Source: Telmatospirillum siberiense (GTDB lineage Bacteria; Pseudomonadota; Alphaproteobacteria; Rhodospirillales; Magnetospirillaceae). Taken from it: a DNA stretch of 64,000 nt. The position numbers were made by a program, and so were the translations under genes. The first letter of the stretch is position 1, and each line of letters begins with the position of its first letter. Positions 8,400 through 16,986 of this stretch are shown in pieces. The notes below the pieces were generated by a model. The model ran no database searches, had not been told where the DNA came from, and saw nothing but the letters and a program-made list of their open reading frames with translations. The stretch spans positions 116,105 to 180,104 of the forward strand of contig NZ_PIUM01000007.1 in NCBI RefSeq assembly GCF_002845745.1. Direction: 5' to 3'.

Positions 8400-8434
8400 A
8401 AACCCGGCGCGGGGACATCTCCCGCGCCGGGTTT
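8400..8434. terminator. Bidirectional terminator hairpin
   Basis: A perfect 14-bp stem (AAACCCGGCGCGGG at 8400-8413, CCCGCGCCGGGTTT at 8421-8434) with a 7-base loop lies between the convergent pstS-like and TSUP genes. The A/T ends of the stem provide short U tracts on either strand. Confidence 0.75.
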
Positions 8435-8439
8435 CCTGT

Positions 8440-9213
8440 TTAAAACGGCAGAAAGCCTTTCTGCCAGAAATAACGGCCGACCATCGAGAAGCAGACGACG
8501 ACGATGAGCGGGCGGATCAGGCGCGCGCCGCCCTTGATGGCCGCGTGCGTGCCGGCGTAGGCGCCGATGACCTGGCCGCAGACCATCACCATGCCGACCA
8601 GCCAGAGCACCTTGCCGCCGGCGATGAACAGAATGAGCGAGGCGATGTTGGTGGCGAAGTTCAGGACCTTCGCGACCGCCGTCGCGCCGATCAGGCTCTG
8701 TCCACGGAGCGAGACGCCGACCAGCGAGAAGAAGGATCCCGTCCCCGGTCCGAAGAAGCCGTCATAGAAGCCGATGATCGGCACCAGCACGAAACGATAG
8801 AGGCCGCCGCCGAGCCGGGGTTTGCCGTCAACCTCCCCGGCATTGGGAGCCAGCAGGAAATAGAAGCCGATTCCCAGCAGGATCAGCGGAATGATGGCGT
8901 CCAGGGCCTTGGGGTTGATCTGCTGTACGGCGATGGTGCCGAGCGCCGCCCCGAGGAAGGCGGCGATGAACGGGACCCGGACGTCGGCGAAGCGGACCTG
9001 GCGCTTCTTCAACATGGTGAGGGCTGCGGTGAAGCTGCCGGAACAGCCCTGCAATTTGTTGGTGCCGAGCGCCAGCAGGGGCGGAAGCTGCACCAGAAGC
9101 AGCGCCGGGATGGTGATCAGTCCGCCACCGCCGGCCATGGCGTCGATGAAGCCGGCGGCCATGGCCACGAAAAACAGCAAAGCGAGCACGTCACCGTGGA
9201 GTGTGAAGTCCAT
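8440..9213 (-). CDS. TSUP (TauE/SafE) family sulfite/organic anion permease
   Basis: A 257-residue inner-membrane protein with about eight helices and the two family repeats: AGFIDAMAGGGGLITIPAL at the N-terminus and IGFYDGFFGPGTGSFF in the middle. Members move sulfite, sulfoacetate or related anions, usually outward. The substrate here is unknown; the sulfur-related genes some 2-4 kb away are suggestive only. ATG at 9213 is preferred over GTG at 9222 because AGG lies about ten bases upstream of it. Confidence 0.85.
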   Translation of the reverse strand: MDFTLHGDVLALLFFVAMAAGFIDAMAGGGGLITIPALLLVQLPPLLALGTNKLQGCSGSFTAALTMLKKRQVRFADVRVPFIAAFLGAALGTIAVQQINPKALDAIIPLILLGIGFYFLLAPNAGEVDGKPRLGGGLYRFVLVPIIGFYDGFFGPGTGSFFSLVGVSLRGQSLIGATAVAKVLNFATNIASLILFIAGGKVLWLVGMVMVCGQVIGAYAGTHAAIKGGARLIRPLIVVVCFSMVGRYFWQKGFLPF

Positions 9214-9331
9214 TGAAGACACCTGGATTGCGCGCCGATCGACGCGGTGGGGCGTCGCCGCGCCCCTGAGGGAAGCGAATGGAAAATCCAGGGCAGGTGA
9301 TACAGCATGCGTGATCGCGGGTCGAGAGGGG

Positions 9332-10147
9332 TCAGTCGATCAGGCTGCCGTCCTTGAAGAAGGGATGCCGCGCCCCGTAGTCGCCGATCACCATGGTATG
9401 GGTGACCAGGCCGGACCTCGGCACCCAGAGATGCAGAAGATAACCGGGGGGTTCCATGATGAAACGCGACGGAGCGTCCGGCGCCAGGTCAAGGGCCACC
9501 TGATGGGCTGGGCTGGGGGCGCTGACCACCGGACGCCCGCCGACCTGGGCGTGGATCGGACGGTGCAGGTGCCCGCAAAGAATCCGCTGGATGTGGGGGT
9601 GTCGGGCCACCACCGCGGCGAAATCCGGAGCGTTGTCGAGGGAAATGGCGTCCATGTGAGTGACGCCGCAAAGAAATGGCGGATGATGCATGGCGACGAT
9701 GGTCGGTTGCCCGGGCTTTTCCGCCAGCGTCGAGTCCAGCCAGGCAAGGTCCTCCGGATCGAGGTGACCGCCCCCCGATCCGGGACGCAGGGTATCCAGG
9801 CAGATGATGCGGATCGGCCAGTTTTCGATGACCGAATGCAGACGGCCGGGGCGCCTGGCCCAAGGCGCGTCCGGCCAGGCGGCGCGCATGGCCTCCCGGT
9901 CGTCGTGATTGCCGGGCAGCAGATAGACCGGCAGGCCGAGGGGGGCCAGCAATTGCTTGAAATGGGCGTATTCGTCCGGCGTACCGAAGTCGGCGAGATC
10001 CCCGGTGAAGAGCACCAGATCGGGTTGAGTGTCCTGGCGTGCGAGATGGGCGAGGCAGGCCGTCAGCGCGGTCGAGGTATCGACTTGGCCGTAGGCCAAC
10101 CGTCCGGGCGTCTTGATATGGGTATCGGATATCTGGGCGATCAGCAT
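9332..10147 (-). CDS. Class III metallophosphoesterase (CpdA/GpdQ-like)
   Basis: A 271-residue dinuclear-metal phosphodiesterase. All five signature blocks are visible in order: DTH (N-terminus), GDLAD, GNHDD, HHPPF and GHLHR. Closest families are the cAMP phosphodiesterase CpdA and the glycerophosphodiesterase GpdQ. It is the last gene of an ABC importer operon, so the importer may take up a phosphodiester such as a glycerophosphodiester, which this enzyme would open. ATG at 10147 has AAGGA seven bases upstream; a GTG at 10162 that overlaps the ATPase stop is the alternative. Confidence 0.82.
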   Translation of the reverse strand: MLIAQISDTHIKTPGRLAYGQVDTSTALTACLAHLARQDTQPDLVLFTGDLADFGTPDEYAHFKQLLAPLGLPVYLLPGNHDDREAMRAAWPDAPWARRPGRLHSVIENWPIRIICLDTLRPGSGGGHLDPEDLAWLDSTLAEKPGQPTIVAMHHPPFLCGVTHMDAISLDNAPDFAAVVARHPHIQRILCGHLHRPIHAQVGGRPVVSAPSPAHQVALDLAPDAPSRFIMEPPGYLLHLWVPRSGLVTHTMVIGDYGARHPFFKDGSLID

Positions 10148-10158
10148 CGGTCCGTCCT

Positions 10159-11241
10159 TCACGAAGGCATGACGCCCGTCTCCCGCGGAGAAGACGTGCT
10201 GGTAAGCGAGAGGATTTCCAACGGTACCGTCGCGCCGACGGCGAGGTCAACCGGCCCCATCAGGTCGACGGTGACCGGCCCGGCACCGATGCCGTCGATC
10301 AGAAGGCGGGTGCGATCTCCAAGAAAGAAGGCGGCGCTCAAGGTTCCCCGGACATGGGCCCGTTCCGTTTGGGTCAGGCGGGCATGTTCGGGGCGGAACA
10401 AGGCGTTACCCGGACCGTCGGATCCGGGGACGCCGTTGGCGCCGGCGGGAATGCGTCCTCCGGCGCAATGAAGCCAGCCATCCTTCCATTCACCGTCGAC
10501 CCGGTTCATCAGGCCGACGAATTCGGCGACGAACAGGTCGGACGGCTGATGATAGATCTGATGCGGCGTGCCGATCTGGGCAATGCGGCCGTGACTCATC
10601 ACGACGATCCGCTCGCCCAGGGCCATCGCCTCGGCCTGGTCGTGGGTGACATAGACGGCGGTGGTGCCCAGTTGCCGCAGCAAGCCGTTGATTTCGACGC
10701 GAAGGGTTTCGCGCAGTTTGGCGTCGAGCGCCGTCAGCGGTTCGTCGAACAGCAACAGCCTGGGGCGCGGCGCGATGGCGCGGGCCAGGGCGACCCGTTG
10801 CCTTTGTCCGCCCGACAACTGATCGATGGAGCGCCCGGCCAGCGCCTCGATGCGCATCATGGCCAGCAGTTCATCGACCCGTTTGCGGCGTCGCTCCCTC
10901 GGCATGCCGGCGATCTTGAGGCCGTAGCCGACGTTCTCGGCCACCGTCATGTTGGGGAACAGGGCATAGCTTTGGAACACCATGCCGACCTTCCGCCGTT
11001 CGATCGGCGCTGCCGTCACGTCCTGGTCGTCGAACCACACCCGGCCACCGGGGTCGGGGATGTCGAGCCCGGCGATCAAACGGAGAAGTGTGGTCTTGCC
11101 GCAGCCCGACGGTCCCAGGAAAGCCAGCGTCTCTCCGGCTCCGATGGAAAGGTCGAGCGGCTGGAGCGCTTTCGTGCCGTCCGGGAACGTCTTGGCGCAG
11201 CCTTCCAGGCGCACGGCCAAAGCTTTGTCGTTGAAGGTCAT
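10159..11241 (-). CDS. ABC transporter ATP-binding protein (importer, PotA/FbpC type)
   Basis: A 360-residue nucleotide-binding subunit with Walker A GPSGCGKTT, Q-loop FQSYALFPNMT, signature LSGGQRQR, Walker B LLLFDEPLTALD and H-loop VTHDQAEA. A C-terminal TOBE-like regulatory region (from about residue 240) marks it as a CUT1/ferric/polyamine-type importer ATPase. It serves the permeases encoded upstream but is separated from them by about 320 bases that contain an inverted-repeat element, unlike the tight coupling elsewhere in this operon. The ATG at 11241 gives normal family length. Confidence 0.87.
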   Translation of the reverse strand: MTFNDKALAVRLEGCAKTFPDGTKALQPLDLSIGAGETLAFLGPSGCGKTTLLRLIAGLDIPDPGGRVWFDDQDVTAAPIERRKVGMVFQSYALFPNMTVAENVGYGLKIAGMPRERRRKRVDELLAMMRIEALAGRSIDQLSGGQRQRVALARAIAPRPRLLLFDEPLTALDAKLRETLRVEINGLLRQLGTTAVYVTHDQAEAMALGERIVVMSHGRIAQIGTPHQIYHQPSDLFVAEFVGLMNRVDGEWKDGWLHCAGGRIPAGANGVPGSDGPGNALFRPEHARLTQTERAHVRGTLSAAFFLGDRTRLLIDGIGAGPVTVDLMGPVDLAVGATVPLEILSLTSTSSPRETGVMPS

Positions 11242-11360
11242 CGTTGGCTCTTGAATGCAGGAATACTCGTCAAAATGTGCGTCCTTGCACTGGGGCGTGT
11301 GGGAAATTGGCCAGATGCACTTTTTCCTCCCGATGGTTTCGGTGCGCTCCGGCTTTTTTA

Positions 11361-11484
11361 GAAACCACCAAGACACCAAGGCACCAAGGCGCCTTTCGGA
11401 TCACCCGGCCGGCAGCCGATGACAGGGCGGGAAAATGCCTGAGGTACACTCCGCCGCCTTGGTGTCTTGGTGCCTTGGTGGTTC
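11361..11484. repeat. Palindromic repeat element with CACCAAG iterations
   Basis: Two imperfectly complementary arms, 11361-11393 and 11452-11484, each built from iterated CACCAAGG/CACCAAGA units, enclose about 58 bases. The element occupies the gap between the second permease gene and the ATPase gene of one importer operon. Its form suggests a small palindromic mobile or REP-like unit able to fold in RNA. Confidence 0.6.
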
Positions 11485-11562
11485 AAAATATCCGGGGCAC
11501 CTTTCACGGCACTGGGGACCCAGAGGTCATCAAGGCCTGGCACGAAGGTCATGAATGTCACA

Positions 11563-12369
11563 CTAGCTTTTCGATCGGCGGGACGCCGATGCCGCGGCCA
11601 GTTGCAGCAGGATCAGCGCCGGTACGATCATCAGCAGGAAAACCACGGTATAGGCGCTGGCGATTTCCATGCGCATCGAGGCATAGGCGTCGGCCAGTCC
11701 GACCGGAAGCGTCTTGGTCAGCGGCGTGTGCAACATCCAGGTCATGTTGAATTCGCCGATGGAAAGCGTCACCACCATCAACGATCCGGCCAGGATGCCC
11801 GGACGGGCATTGGGCAGCACCACCGTCGCCAGACGGCGAAAGGGGCCGGCGCCCAGGCTGGCGGCGCCTTCCTCCAGGGTCGGGACGTCGATGGCCGACA
11901 GCACCGCCAGAACCGAGCGAACCATGAAGGGCAGGGTGAACAGCACATGTCCGACCAGGATGAAGGCCGAACTGTTCCGGAAGTCATGCAGGCCGCCGTA
12001 GAGAATGATCAGGGCGAGCGCGGTGGCCAGGCCCGGCACGGCCACCGGCAGCATGATCAGTTCCTCGACCAGGCGGGTCCAGCGGCTCTGCCGGCGGACC
12101 AGCACATAGGCCAGGGGCACGCCCAGCGCCAGATCGCAGGCAAGGCAGGCCAGGGCGACGGCGAGCGAACGGGCGACGGTTTCGGCATAGAGCGCCCAGA
12201 CCTGTTCGATCCATTGCAGGGTCAGGCCGCCGGCCGGACCTCGTTGCCAATTGAGACTGACGCCGGCCAGCATCGACAGGGCGACCGGCAGGATCAGGAA
12301 GGCGCAGACGGCGATGGTGAACGCCATCTGCGGCCAATAGAGGGGACCTCGGCGGGTCGTCGTCGTCAT
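11563..12369 (-). CDS. ABC transporter permease (second subunit)
   Basis: A 268-residue binding-protein-dependent permease with about six membrane helices. The cytoplasmic EAA loop appears as EEGAASLGAGPFRRLATVVLPNARPG, read in two parts (EEGAASLGAG and VVLPNARPG). The ATG at 12369 overlaps the stop of the first permease (ATGA), indicating translational coupling. It pairs with the first permease to form the channel of the importer. Confidence 0.85.
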   Translation of the reverse strand: MTTTTRRGPLYWPQMAFTIAVCAFLILPVALSMLAGVSLNWQRGPAGGLTLQWIEQVWALYAETVARSLAVALACLACDLALGVPLAYVLVRRQSRWTRLVEELIMLPVAVPGLATALALIILYGGLHDFRNSSAFILVGHVLFTLPFMVRSVLAVLSAIDVPTLEEGAASLGAGPFRRLATVVLPNARPGILAGSLMVVTLSIGEFNMTWMLHTPLTKTLPVGLADAYASMRMEIASAYTVVFLLMIVPALILLQLAAASASRRSKS

Positions 12370-13193
12370 GCCGCCGCCGCCACGCCCGCCCCGGTCGCAT
12401 TGCGGGCGAGGGCCAGGACCGCCCAGGTGACGACGCCGAGAACGAGGCTCAACGCCGCCGCCGTCGCCATGTCGGCGAACAGGGTGAATTCGGTATAGAT
12501 CGTCATCGGCAGCACCGAAATGCGCGTGGCCAGGGTGAAGGCCGTTCCGAAGGCGCCCATCGAGGTGGCGAAGCACAGGGCGCCGGCCCCGATCAGGGCG
12601 GGGCGCAGGCCCGGCAGCAGGACGTCGCGGATCACGCGGGCGGGCGACGCCCCCAGCGAACGGGCCGCCTCTTCCAGCGCCGGGTCGAGTTTTTCGGCGG
12701 CGGCCATGATGGTGAGCAACACGCGGGGAATGGAAAAATAGAGATAGCCGAGGAACAGTCCGCCCATCGAATAGGCGAAGACCGGCTTGCCCGCGCCGAT
12801 GGTCTGGGCGATCAGGCCGATCAGGCCCTGCCGGCCGGCCATCAGAATCACCATGAAGCCGACCACCACGCCGGGGAAGGCCATGGGCAGGGTCAGCATG
12901 CCGACCAGCAGGTCGCGTCCGCGGAAATCATGCCGGCTGAGAAAGACCCCGGTGATGCCGCCGATGATCAGGGTCGCCCCGGTGACGGCCATCGAAAGCA
13001 GGATGGTGGAAACCAGACTGGCCAGATATTGGGGATGGGTCAGCACCGCCAGATAGGCATTCCAACCGGTGGGGCCCGTCCCGGCGAACAGCGCGAGACG
13101 GGCCATCGGCAGCAGCCAGAAGGCGGTGAAAATCGCCACGGCCGGCATGGCGAGCACGACCAGCATGCGCCCGCCGCCGGAGATGCTGCTCAA
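12366..13193 (-). CDS. ABC transporter permease (first subunit)
   Basis: A 275-residue inner-membrane permease with about six helices and an EAA-type loop (EEAARSLGASPARVIRDV). The proposed start is a TTG at 13193 that overlaps the stop of the binding-protein gene and has GGAGG four bases upstream; ATG at 13166 is an alternative without a clear ribosome site. The combination of two separate permeases with this ATPase and binding protein is the ferric/2-aminoethylphosphonate/polyamine importer layout. Confidence 0.83.
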   Translation of the reverse strand: MSSISGGGRMLVVLAMPAVAIFTAFWLLPMARLALFAGTGPTGWNAYLAVLTHPQYLASLVSTILLSMAVTGATLIIGGITGVFLSRHDFRGRDLLVGMLTLPMAFPGVVVGFMVILMAGRQGLIGLIAQTIGAGKPVFAYSMGGLFLGYLYFSIPRVLLTIMAAAEKLDPALEEAARSLGASPARVIRDVLLPGLRPALIGAGALCFATSMGAFGTAFTLATRISVLPMTIYTEFTLFADMATAAALSLVLGVVTWAVLALARNATGAGVAAAA

Positions 13194-14200
13194 TGCACCT
13201 CCGCCTGATAACGATCGGTGAAGCTTTTCTGGACCTCGGCCATGTGGCCGTAATCCACGGTGCGGGCTCGCGCGTAATCGCTGTCGGGAAGGAATTTCGC
13301 CGCCACCTCGGGGGGGAGCGCGGTGGTCCGGACCGGCCGCAGGAAGGCCTTGGCCCACAAGGTTTGCCCTTCGTCGGACAGCGTGAAGTCGAGTACCTTG
13401 CGCGCGTCGGCGGCGTGCGGCGCTCCCTTGGTCAGGGTCATGACGTAGGGCACCGTCAGCGTTCCCTCCTTGGGGATGACGAAAACGATGTTGGCGTTGT
13501 CCTTGTATTTGGCGCGGTAGGCGTTGAAGTCGTAATCGACGAGAATGGGAATCTCGCCCGAGAGCGCCCGCGCGTAGGACGTCTGTTTCGGTACGATGGG
13601 GTCGTTCTTCGACAGGGCCTGGAAATAGGCGATACCGGGCGTGAAGTCGTCGAGCGTGCCGCCTCGGGCCTGATTGATCGCCACCGCGCCCACATAGCCG
13701 ACGAATGCCGAGGTCGGGTCGAGATAGCCGACCATGCCTTTGTAATCGGGCTTCAGAAGATCGGCCCAGGACTGCGGAACGGGTTTGCCGCCAAGGGCAT
13801 CGACGTTGACCAGGAGGCCCAGCGTTCCCGAATGGATGGTGAACCACTGGTCGTCGGGATCCTTCAATCCGGCGGGAATCTCATCGGCCTTGGCAGGCCG
13901 GTAGGCGGCGGTGATTCCTTCCTTCTTGGCCTGGATTCCGAAGGTGACGCCGAGGTAGGCGACGTCGGCGACCGGACTGGACCGTTCCGCCAGCATCTGA
14001 GCCAGGGCCTGACCGGAGTTCTTGTTGTCGAAGGGTATCGTGATGCCCAGGCGGTCCTTGATCGCCTTGATCTGAGCCGCCCAGTCGGCCCATTCCGGCG
14101 GGCAGTTGTAGCAGATGGTCGTCTGGGCCTGGGCCATTCCCGTCAGGGAAGCGGTTTGAGCCAACGCCAGCAGAAGGCCGAAAAGCAATCGTCGCAGCAA
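13190..14200 (-). CDS. ABC transporter extracellular solute-binding protein (SBP_bac family 1/6)
   Basis: A 336-residue periplasmic binding protein. A hydrophobic signal peptide (LLFGLLLALAQTASLTG) ends near AQAQ, and the mature part has the type-II binding-protein pattern with FTIHSGTLGLLVNVDAL and PQSWADLLKPDYKG. Homologues in this branch bind Fe(III), 2-aminoethylphosphonate, polyamines or phosphorylated compounds; the ligand cannot be read from the sequence. It starts with TTG, supported by AGGAGGG six bases upstream. First gene of the operon ending in a phosphodiesterase. Confidence 0.83.
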   Translation of the reverse strand: MLRRLLFGLLLALAQTASLTGMAQAQTTICYNCPPEWADWAAQIKAIKDRLGITIPFDNKNSGQALAQMLAERSSPVADVAYLGVTFGIQAKKEGITAAYRPAKADEIPAGLKDPDDQWFTIHSGTLGLLVNVDALGGKPVPQSWADLLKPDYKGMVGYLDPTSAFVGYVGAVAINQARGGTLDDFTPGIAYFQALSKNDPIVPKQTSYARALSGEIPILVDYDFNAYRAKYKDNANIVFVIPKEGTLTVPYVMTLTKGAPHAADARKVLDFTLSDEGQTLWAKAFLRPVRTTALPPEVAAKFLPDSDYARARTVDYGHMAEVQKSFTDRYQAEVH

Positions 14201-14352
14201 GAGAGTCCCTCCTCGTCGACGCCCCGGAAGCCGGGGCGAATGGTCGGGACAAAATGGACTGTTCTGGCCGAACGATCTAATGACGCTTTCTTGACAAATC
14301 GGCCGCGCAAGCCTTGAGCTGCGCTTGGTTTGCGAGGAAAGCGGAGGGAACT

Positions 14353-14763
14353 CTAGCCAGCCAGAACCATATCTTTCGGCTTAGCCAGATATTTGGCGAA
14401 GGTCTGATCGTGGGTCTTGATATGGTCGACGACCAGACGTTTCAGCATGGTGATTTCGCTTGCCGTCATTTCGGAATCACCGGCCACGAAGCCATCCTCG
14501 ACCTTGCGTAATTGCTCGATCAGATGATCGTGTTCCATTTCATGCCCGCCGATGTCGGGATAGGCATGCAGTCGCATCAGCAGTTGCTCCGACATGAAAT
14601 GAATATTCGTATATTCGACCAGTTGATTGAGGATGGAGGAAATGTCGCTGCGGCCCCGACCCTGCTGGAGGCTTTGTTCGAGAGCCTGGATCAATCCGAT
14701 CTGAACCTTGTGTTCCGCGTCCATTTCGGTGTGGTTGGTTTTGGCATCGTCTTCTTGCTTCAT
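14353..14763 (-). CDS. Bacteriohemerythrin
   Basis: A 136-residue four-helix di-iron oxygen-binding protein. The ligands are all visible: H in MDAEHKVQ, HxxxE in NIHFMSEQ, H in HEMEHDHLIEQ and HxxxxD in DHIKTHDQ. Bacteriohemerythrins carry or sense oxygen and are often linked to aerotaxis and microaerobic life, which fits the receptor-rich window. GGAGGGG lies five bases upstream of the ATG. It stands alone, divergent from opgC. Confidence 0.88.
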   Translation of the reverse strand: MKQEDDAKTNHTEMDAEHKVQIGLIQALEQSLQQGRGRSDISSILNQLVEYTNIHFMSEQLLMRLHAYPDIGGHEMEHDHLIEQLRKVEDGFVAGDSEMTASEITMLKRLVVDHIKTHDQTFAKYLAKPKDMVLAG

Positions 14764-14799
14764 GAAAAGCCCCTCCGGCAGGCCTGGATGCAATTGGAC

Positions 14800-14822
14800 A
14801 TTGACCGGGGTGTTGCGTCAAT
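14800..14822. promoter_or_regulatory. Dyad in hemerythrin/opgC divergent region
   Basis: ATTGAC (14800-14805) and GTCAAT (14817-14822) form a 6-bp dyad with an 11-base spacer. Read towards the hemerythrin gene, TTGACG can serve as a -35 element, so this may be a promoter, an operator, or both. Confidence 0.3.
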
Positions 14823-14928
14823 CGGGAAACGTCGCCATGGACAGAGCGGGGCGGGAGGCCTAGCGTCGAAGGCTTCGAAAGGGGGCTGTCACCGGCCTCG
14901 TTCATAAATGAAGTGGGGTCCCGGCGAG

Positions 14929-16089
14929 ATGATGACCGGTTCCGCGACCGAACAACCGACGAAGCCCGGGAAGCCGGGGGTGCCGCGCGAGTTCCGCCTC
15001 GATTTTTTTCGCGGTCTCGCCCTGATCTTCATTTTTCTCGATCACATTCCTTCCAATGCCCTGAACTGGCTGACGATCCGCAATTTCGGATTTTCCGACG
15101 CTTCCGAGGCCTTCGTCTTCATCGCCGGCTATTCGGCCGTTCTCGCCTATGGGCGGCGTCTCGACGTCAATGGCTTCGTGTTCGTCGCCGCGCGAATTTA
15201 CAAACGATGTTGGCAGCTTTACGTCGCGCAATTGCTGTTGTTCATGGTGTTCACGGCGCAGGTTGCGTATACGATGGAAAAGTTCAATAATCCAATGTAT
15301 AGCGAGGAGATGGGGATCGTTAATTTTTTTAATGAACCGCATATTACATTAATGCAGGCGATACTTCTAAAATTTCGTCCGACGAATATGGATATATTGC
15401 CGCTCTATATAGTGATTTTGGCCACCTTTCCGTTCGTTCTTCTGGGGTTGCGACATTTTCCGAAATGCGTTCTGCTGATTTCGGGATTGGTCTATCTGGC
15501 GACCAGCCGCTTCGCGTGGAATTTTCCGACATGGCCGGATGGAACCTGGCTGTTCAACCCGCTGGCCTGGCAGTTCCTGTTCGTTCTGGGGGCAGCCGCC
15601 GGCGTTGCCCATGGTCGCCCCTGGATGCGTCGTTTTCGCGCCTGGGTCGTTCCTCTTGCCGCGCTTTATCTGTTATTCGCTTTGTTCGTCGTATCGACGT
15701 GGCACTTTCCGTTCCTTGAGATCTATCTGCCGGATCGGCTTGAATCCATGCTCTATCCGATCGACAAGACGGATTTGTCACCCTTGCGGCTCGTCCATTT
15801 CTTCGCTTTGGCCTATCTGGTCATTCTGGCCGTACCGGCCGACAGCCGGCTCATGAAGTGGCGCCTGCTGCAGCCGGTGATCCGGTGCGGACAGCATCCG
15901 CTGGAAATCTTTTGCCTGAGCATCTTCCTGTCCTTCGCGGGGCATATGCTGCTGGTTGAATTGAGCGACACCCTGGCCGCGCAGGCCGCCGTCAGTGTCG
16001 CCGGGATCGTCCTGATGGTCGCCGCGGCCTATTACCTCGGCTGGTATCGGAAGTTGGAAAAATCCGCAGTGGCGGGCCGGGGGGCATGA
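14929..16089 (+). CDS. OpgC family acyltransferase-like membrane protein
   Basis: A roughly 386-residue inner-membrane protein with about ten helices. The N-terminal motif REFRLDFFRGLALIFIFLDH and the following DASEAFVFIAGYSA are typical of OpgC, which adds succinyl groups to osmoregulated periplasmic glucans. The next gene, coupled by ATGA, encodes an SGNH-fold protein, suggesting a joint role in glycan acylation at the periplasmic face. The start is uncertain between ATG 14929, 14932 and 14908. The segment around 15280-15420 is notably AT-rich compared with its surroundings. Confidence 0.83.
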   Translation: MMTGSATEQPTKPGKPGVPREFRLDFFRGLALIFIFLDHIPSNALNWLTIRNFGFSDASEAFVFIAGYSAVLAYGRRLDVNGFVFVAARIYKRCWQLYVAQLLLFMVFTAQVAYTMEKFNNPMYSEEMGIVNFFNEPHITLMQAILLKFRPTNMDILPLYIVILATFPFVLLGLRHFPKCVLLISGLVYLATSRFAWNFPTWPDGTWLFNPLAWQFLFVLGAAAGVAHGRPWMRRFRAWVVPLAALYLLFALFVVSTWHFPFLEIYLPDRLESMLYPIDKTDLSPLRLVHFFALAYLVILAVPADSRLMKWRLLQPVIRCGQHPLEIFCLSIFLSFAGHMLLVELSDTLAAQAAVSVAGIVLMVAAAYYLGWYRKLEKSAVAGRGA

Positions 16090-16976
16090 TGCGGGAGCGG
16101 AACAGGGCTATGCCGGTAAATCCGGCGGGGGTGTTCGTGACGATCGTCGGAATTCTGCGACTCCGCCGACTGTTCCCGCCACCGGCGGGTAGGGCGTCGC
16201 AATCCTTGCGTCCAGCCGTCTTTCTGCTGTCGGCCTGTCTGCTGGCCCTTTGTCCGGAGGGAAGGCTCTTCGCCCAGGAGGCCAACGAGCCCTGCGCGGT
16301 TTCGGATGACCTCGCGATCGTCAACTATCCGCTTGACCATGTTTATGCGCGCCTCCAGGCAAAGGCACCCTTGAAAATCCTGCTTGTCGGATCGACCTCG
16401 TCGACGGGCTCGCCGGCCTGGGCCGGCAAAGGTCTGGCGGTGGCCTTCCGGGCGTATCCTCGATTGCTCGAAGGTGAATTGGCCGGTCTCATGCCCAGTC
16501 TGCGCGCCAGCGTGACCGACAAGACGGCGGCGGGACTGACCGCCCCGATGGTGGTGGCGCAGTTGGAGGCGAATCTGGCTCAGAACCGCCCCGATCTGGT
16601 GATCTGGGAGACCGGCACCACCGACGCCGTTCGGCGCCTGGATGTGAATGTCTTCGGCGAGACCTTGACCGATGGCTTGCGGAAGATTCATGAGCGCGGC
16701 ATCGACGTCATGCTGGTGGATATCCAATACAGCCCGCAGACCGACTCGATCTATGACTTCCAGCCTTACCTGGATTATCTCTGGCGTGTCGGCGAGGCGG
16801 AGGATGCCAATATCCTGCATCGCTTCGGTATCATGCGTTATTACGTCGACCAGGGGCGCTTCGATCCCGCCGCGACGACCGCCGCCGAGCAGATGAAAAA
16901 TGCCAATTTCGTTCACGCATGTCTGGCCCGGCAGTTGGCCAGGATGATCCTGACGGCCGCTCAGCAGCAGCCCTGA
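16086..16976 (+). CDS. SGNH/GDSL-hydrolase-like protein, probably lacking the catalytic Asp-His
   Basis: A 296-residue exported protein with a hydrophobic segment around residues 42-56 and an SGNH fold after it. The nucleophile block is present as LLVGSTSSTGS, but block III reads ETGTTD where GTND is expected, and no C-terminal DxxH is found (the matching region reads TAAEQMKNANF). It may be a non-hydrolytic partner of OpgC or use another mechanism. It overlaps the opgC stop by four bases and converges on a second, intact SGNH gene of similar length and sequence pattern. Confidence 0.68.
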   Translation: MMRERNRAMPVNPAGVFVTIVGILRLRRLFPPPAGRASQSLRPAVFLLSACLLALCPEGRLFAQEANEPCAVSDDLAIVNYPLDHVYARLQAKAPLKILLVGSTSSTGSPAWAGKGLAVAFRAYPRLLEGELAGLMPSLRASVTDKTAAGLTAPMVVAQLEANLAQNRPDLVIWETGTTDAVRRLDVNVFGETLTDGLRKIHERGIDVMLVDIQYSPQTDSIYDFQPYLDYLWRVGEAEDANILHRFGIMRYYVDQGRFDPAATTAAEQMKNANFVHACLARQLARMILTAAQQQP

Positions 16977-16986
16977 TCCGAAAGGT

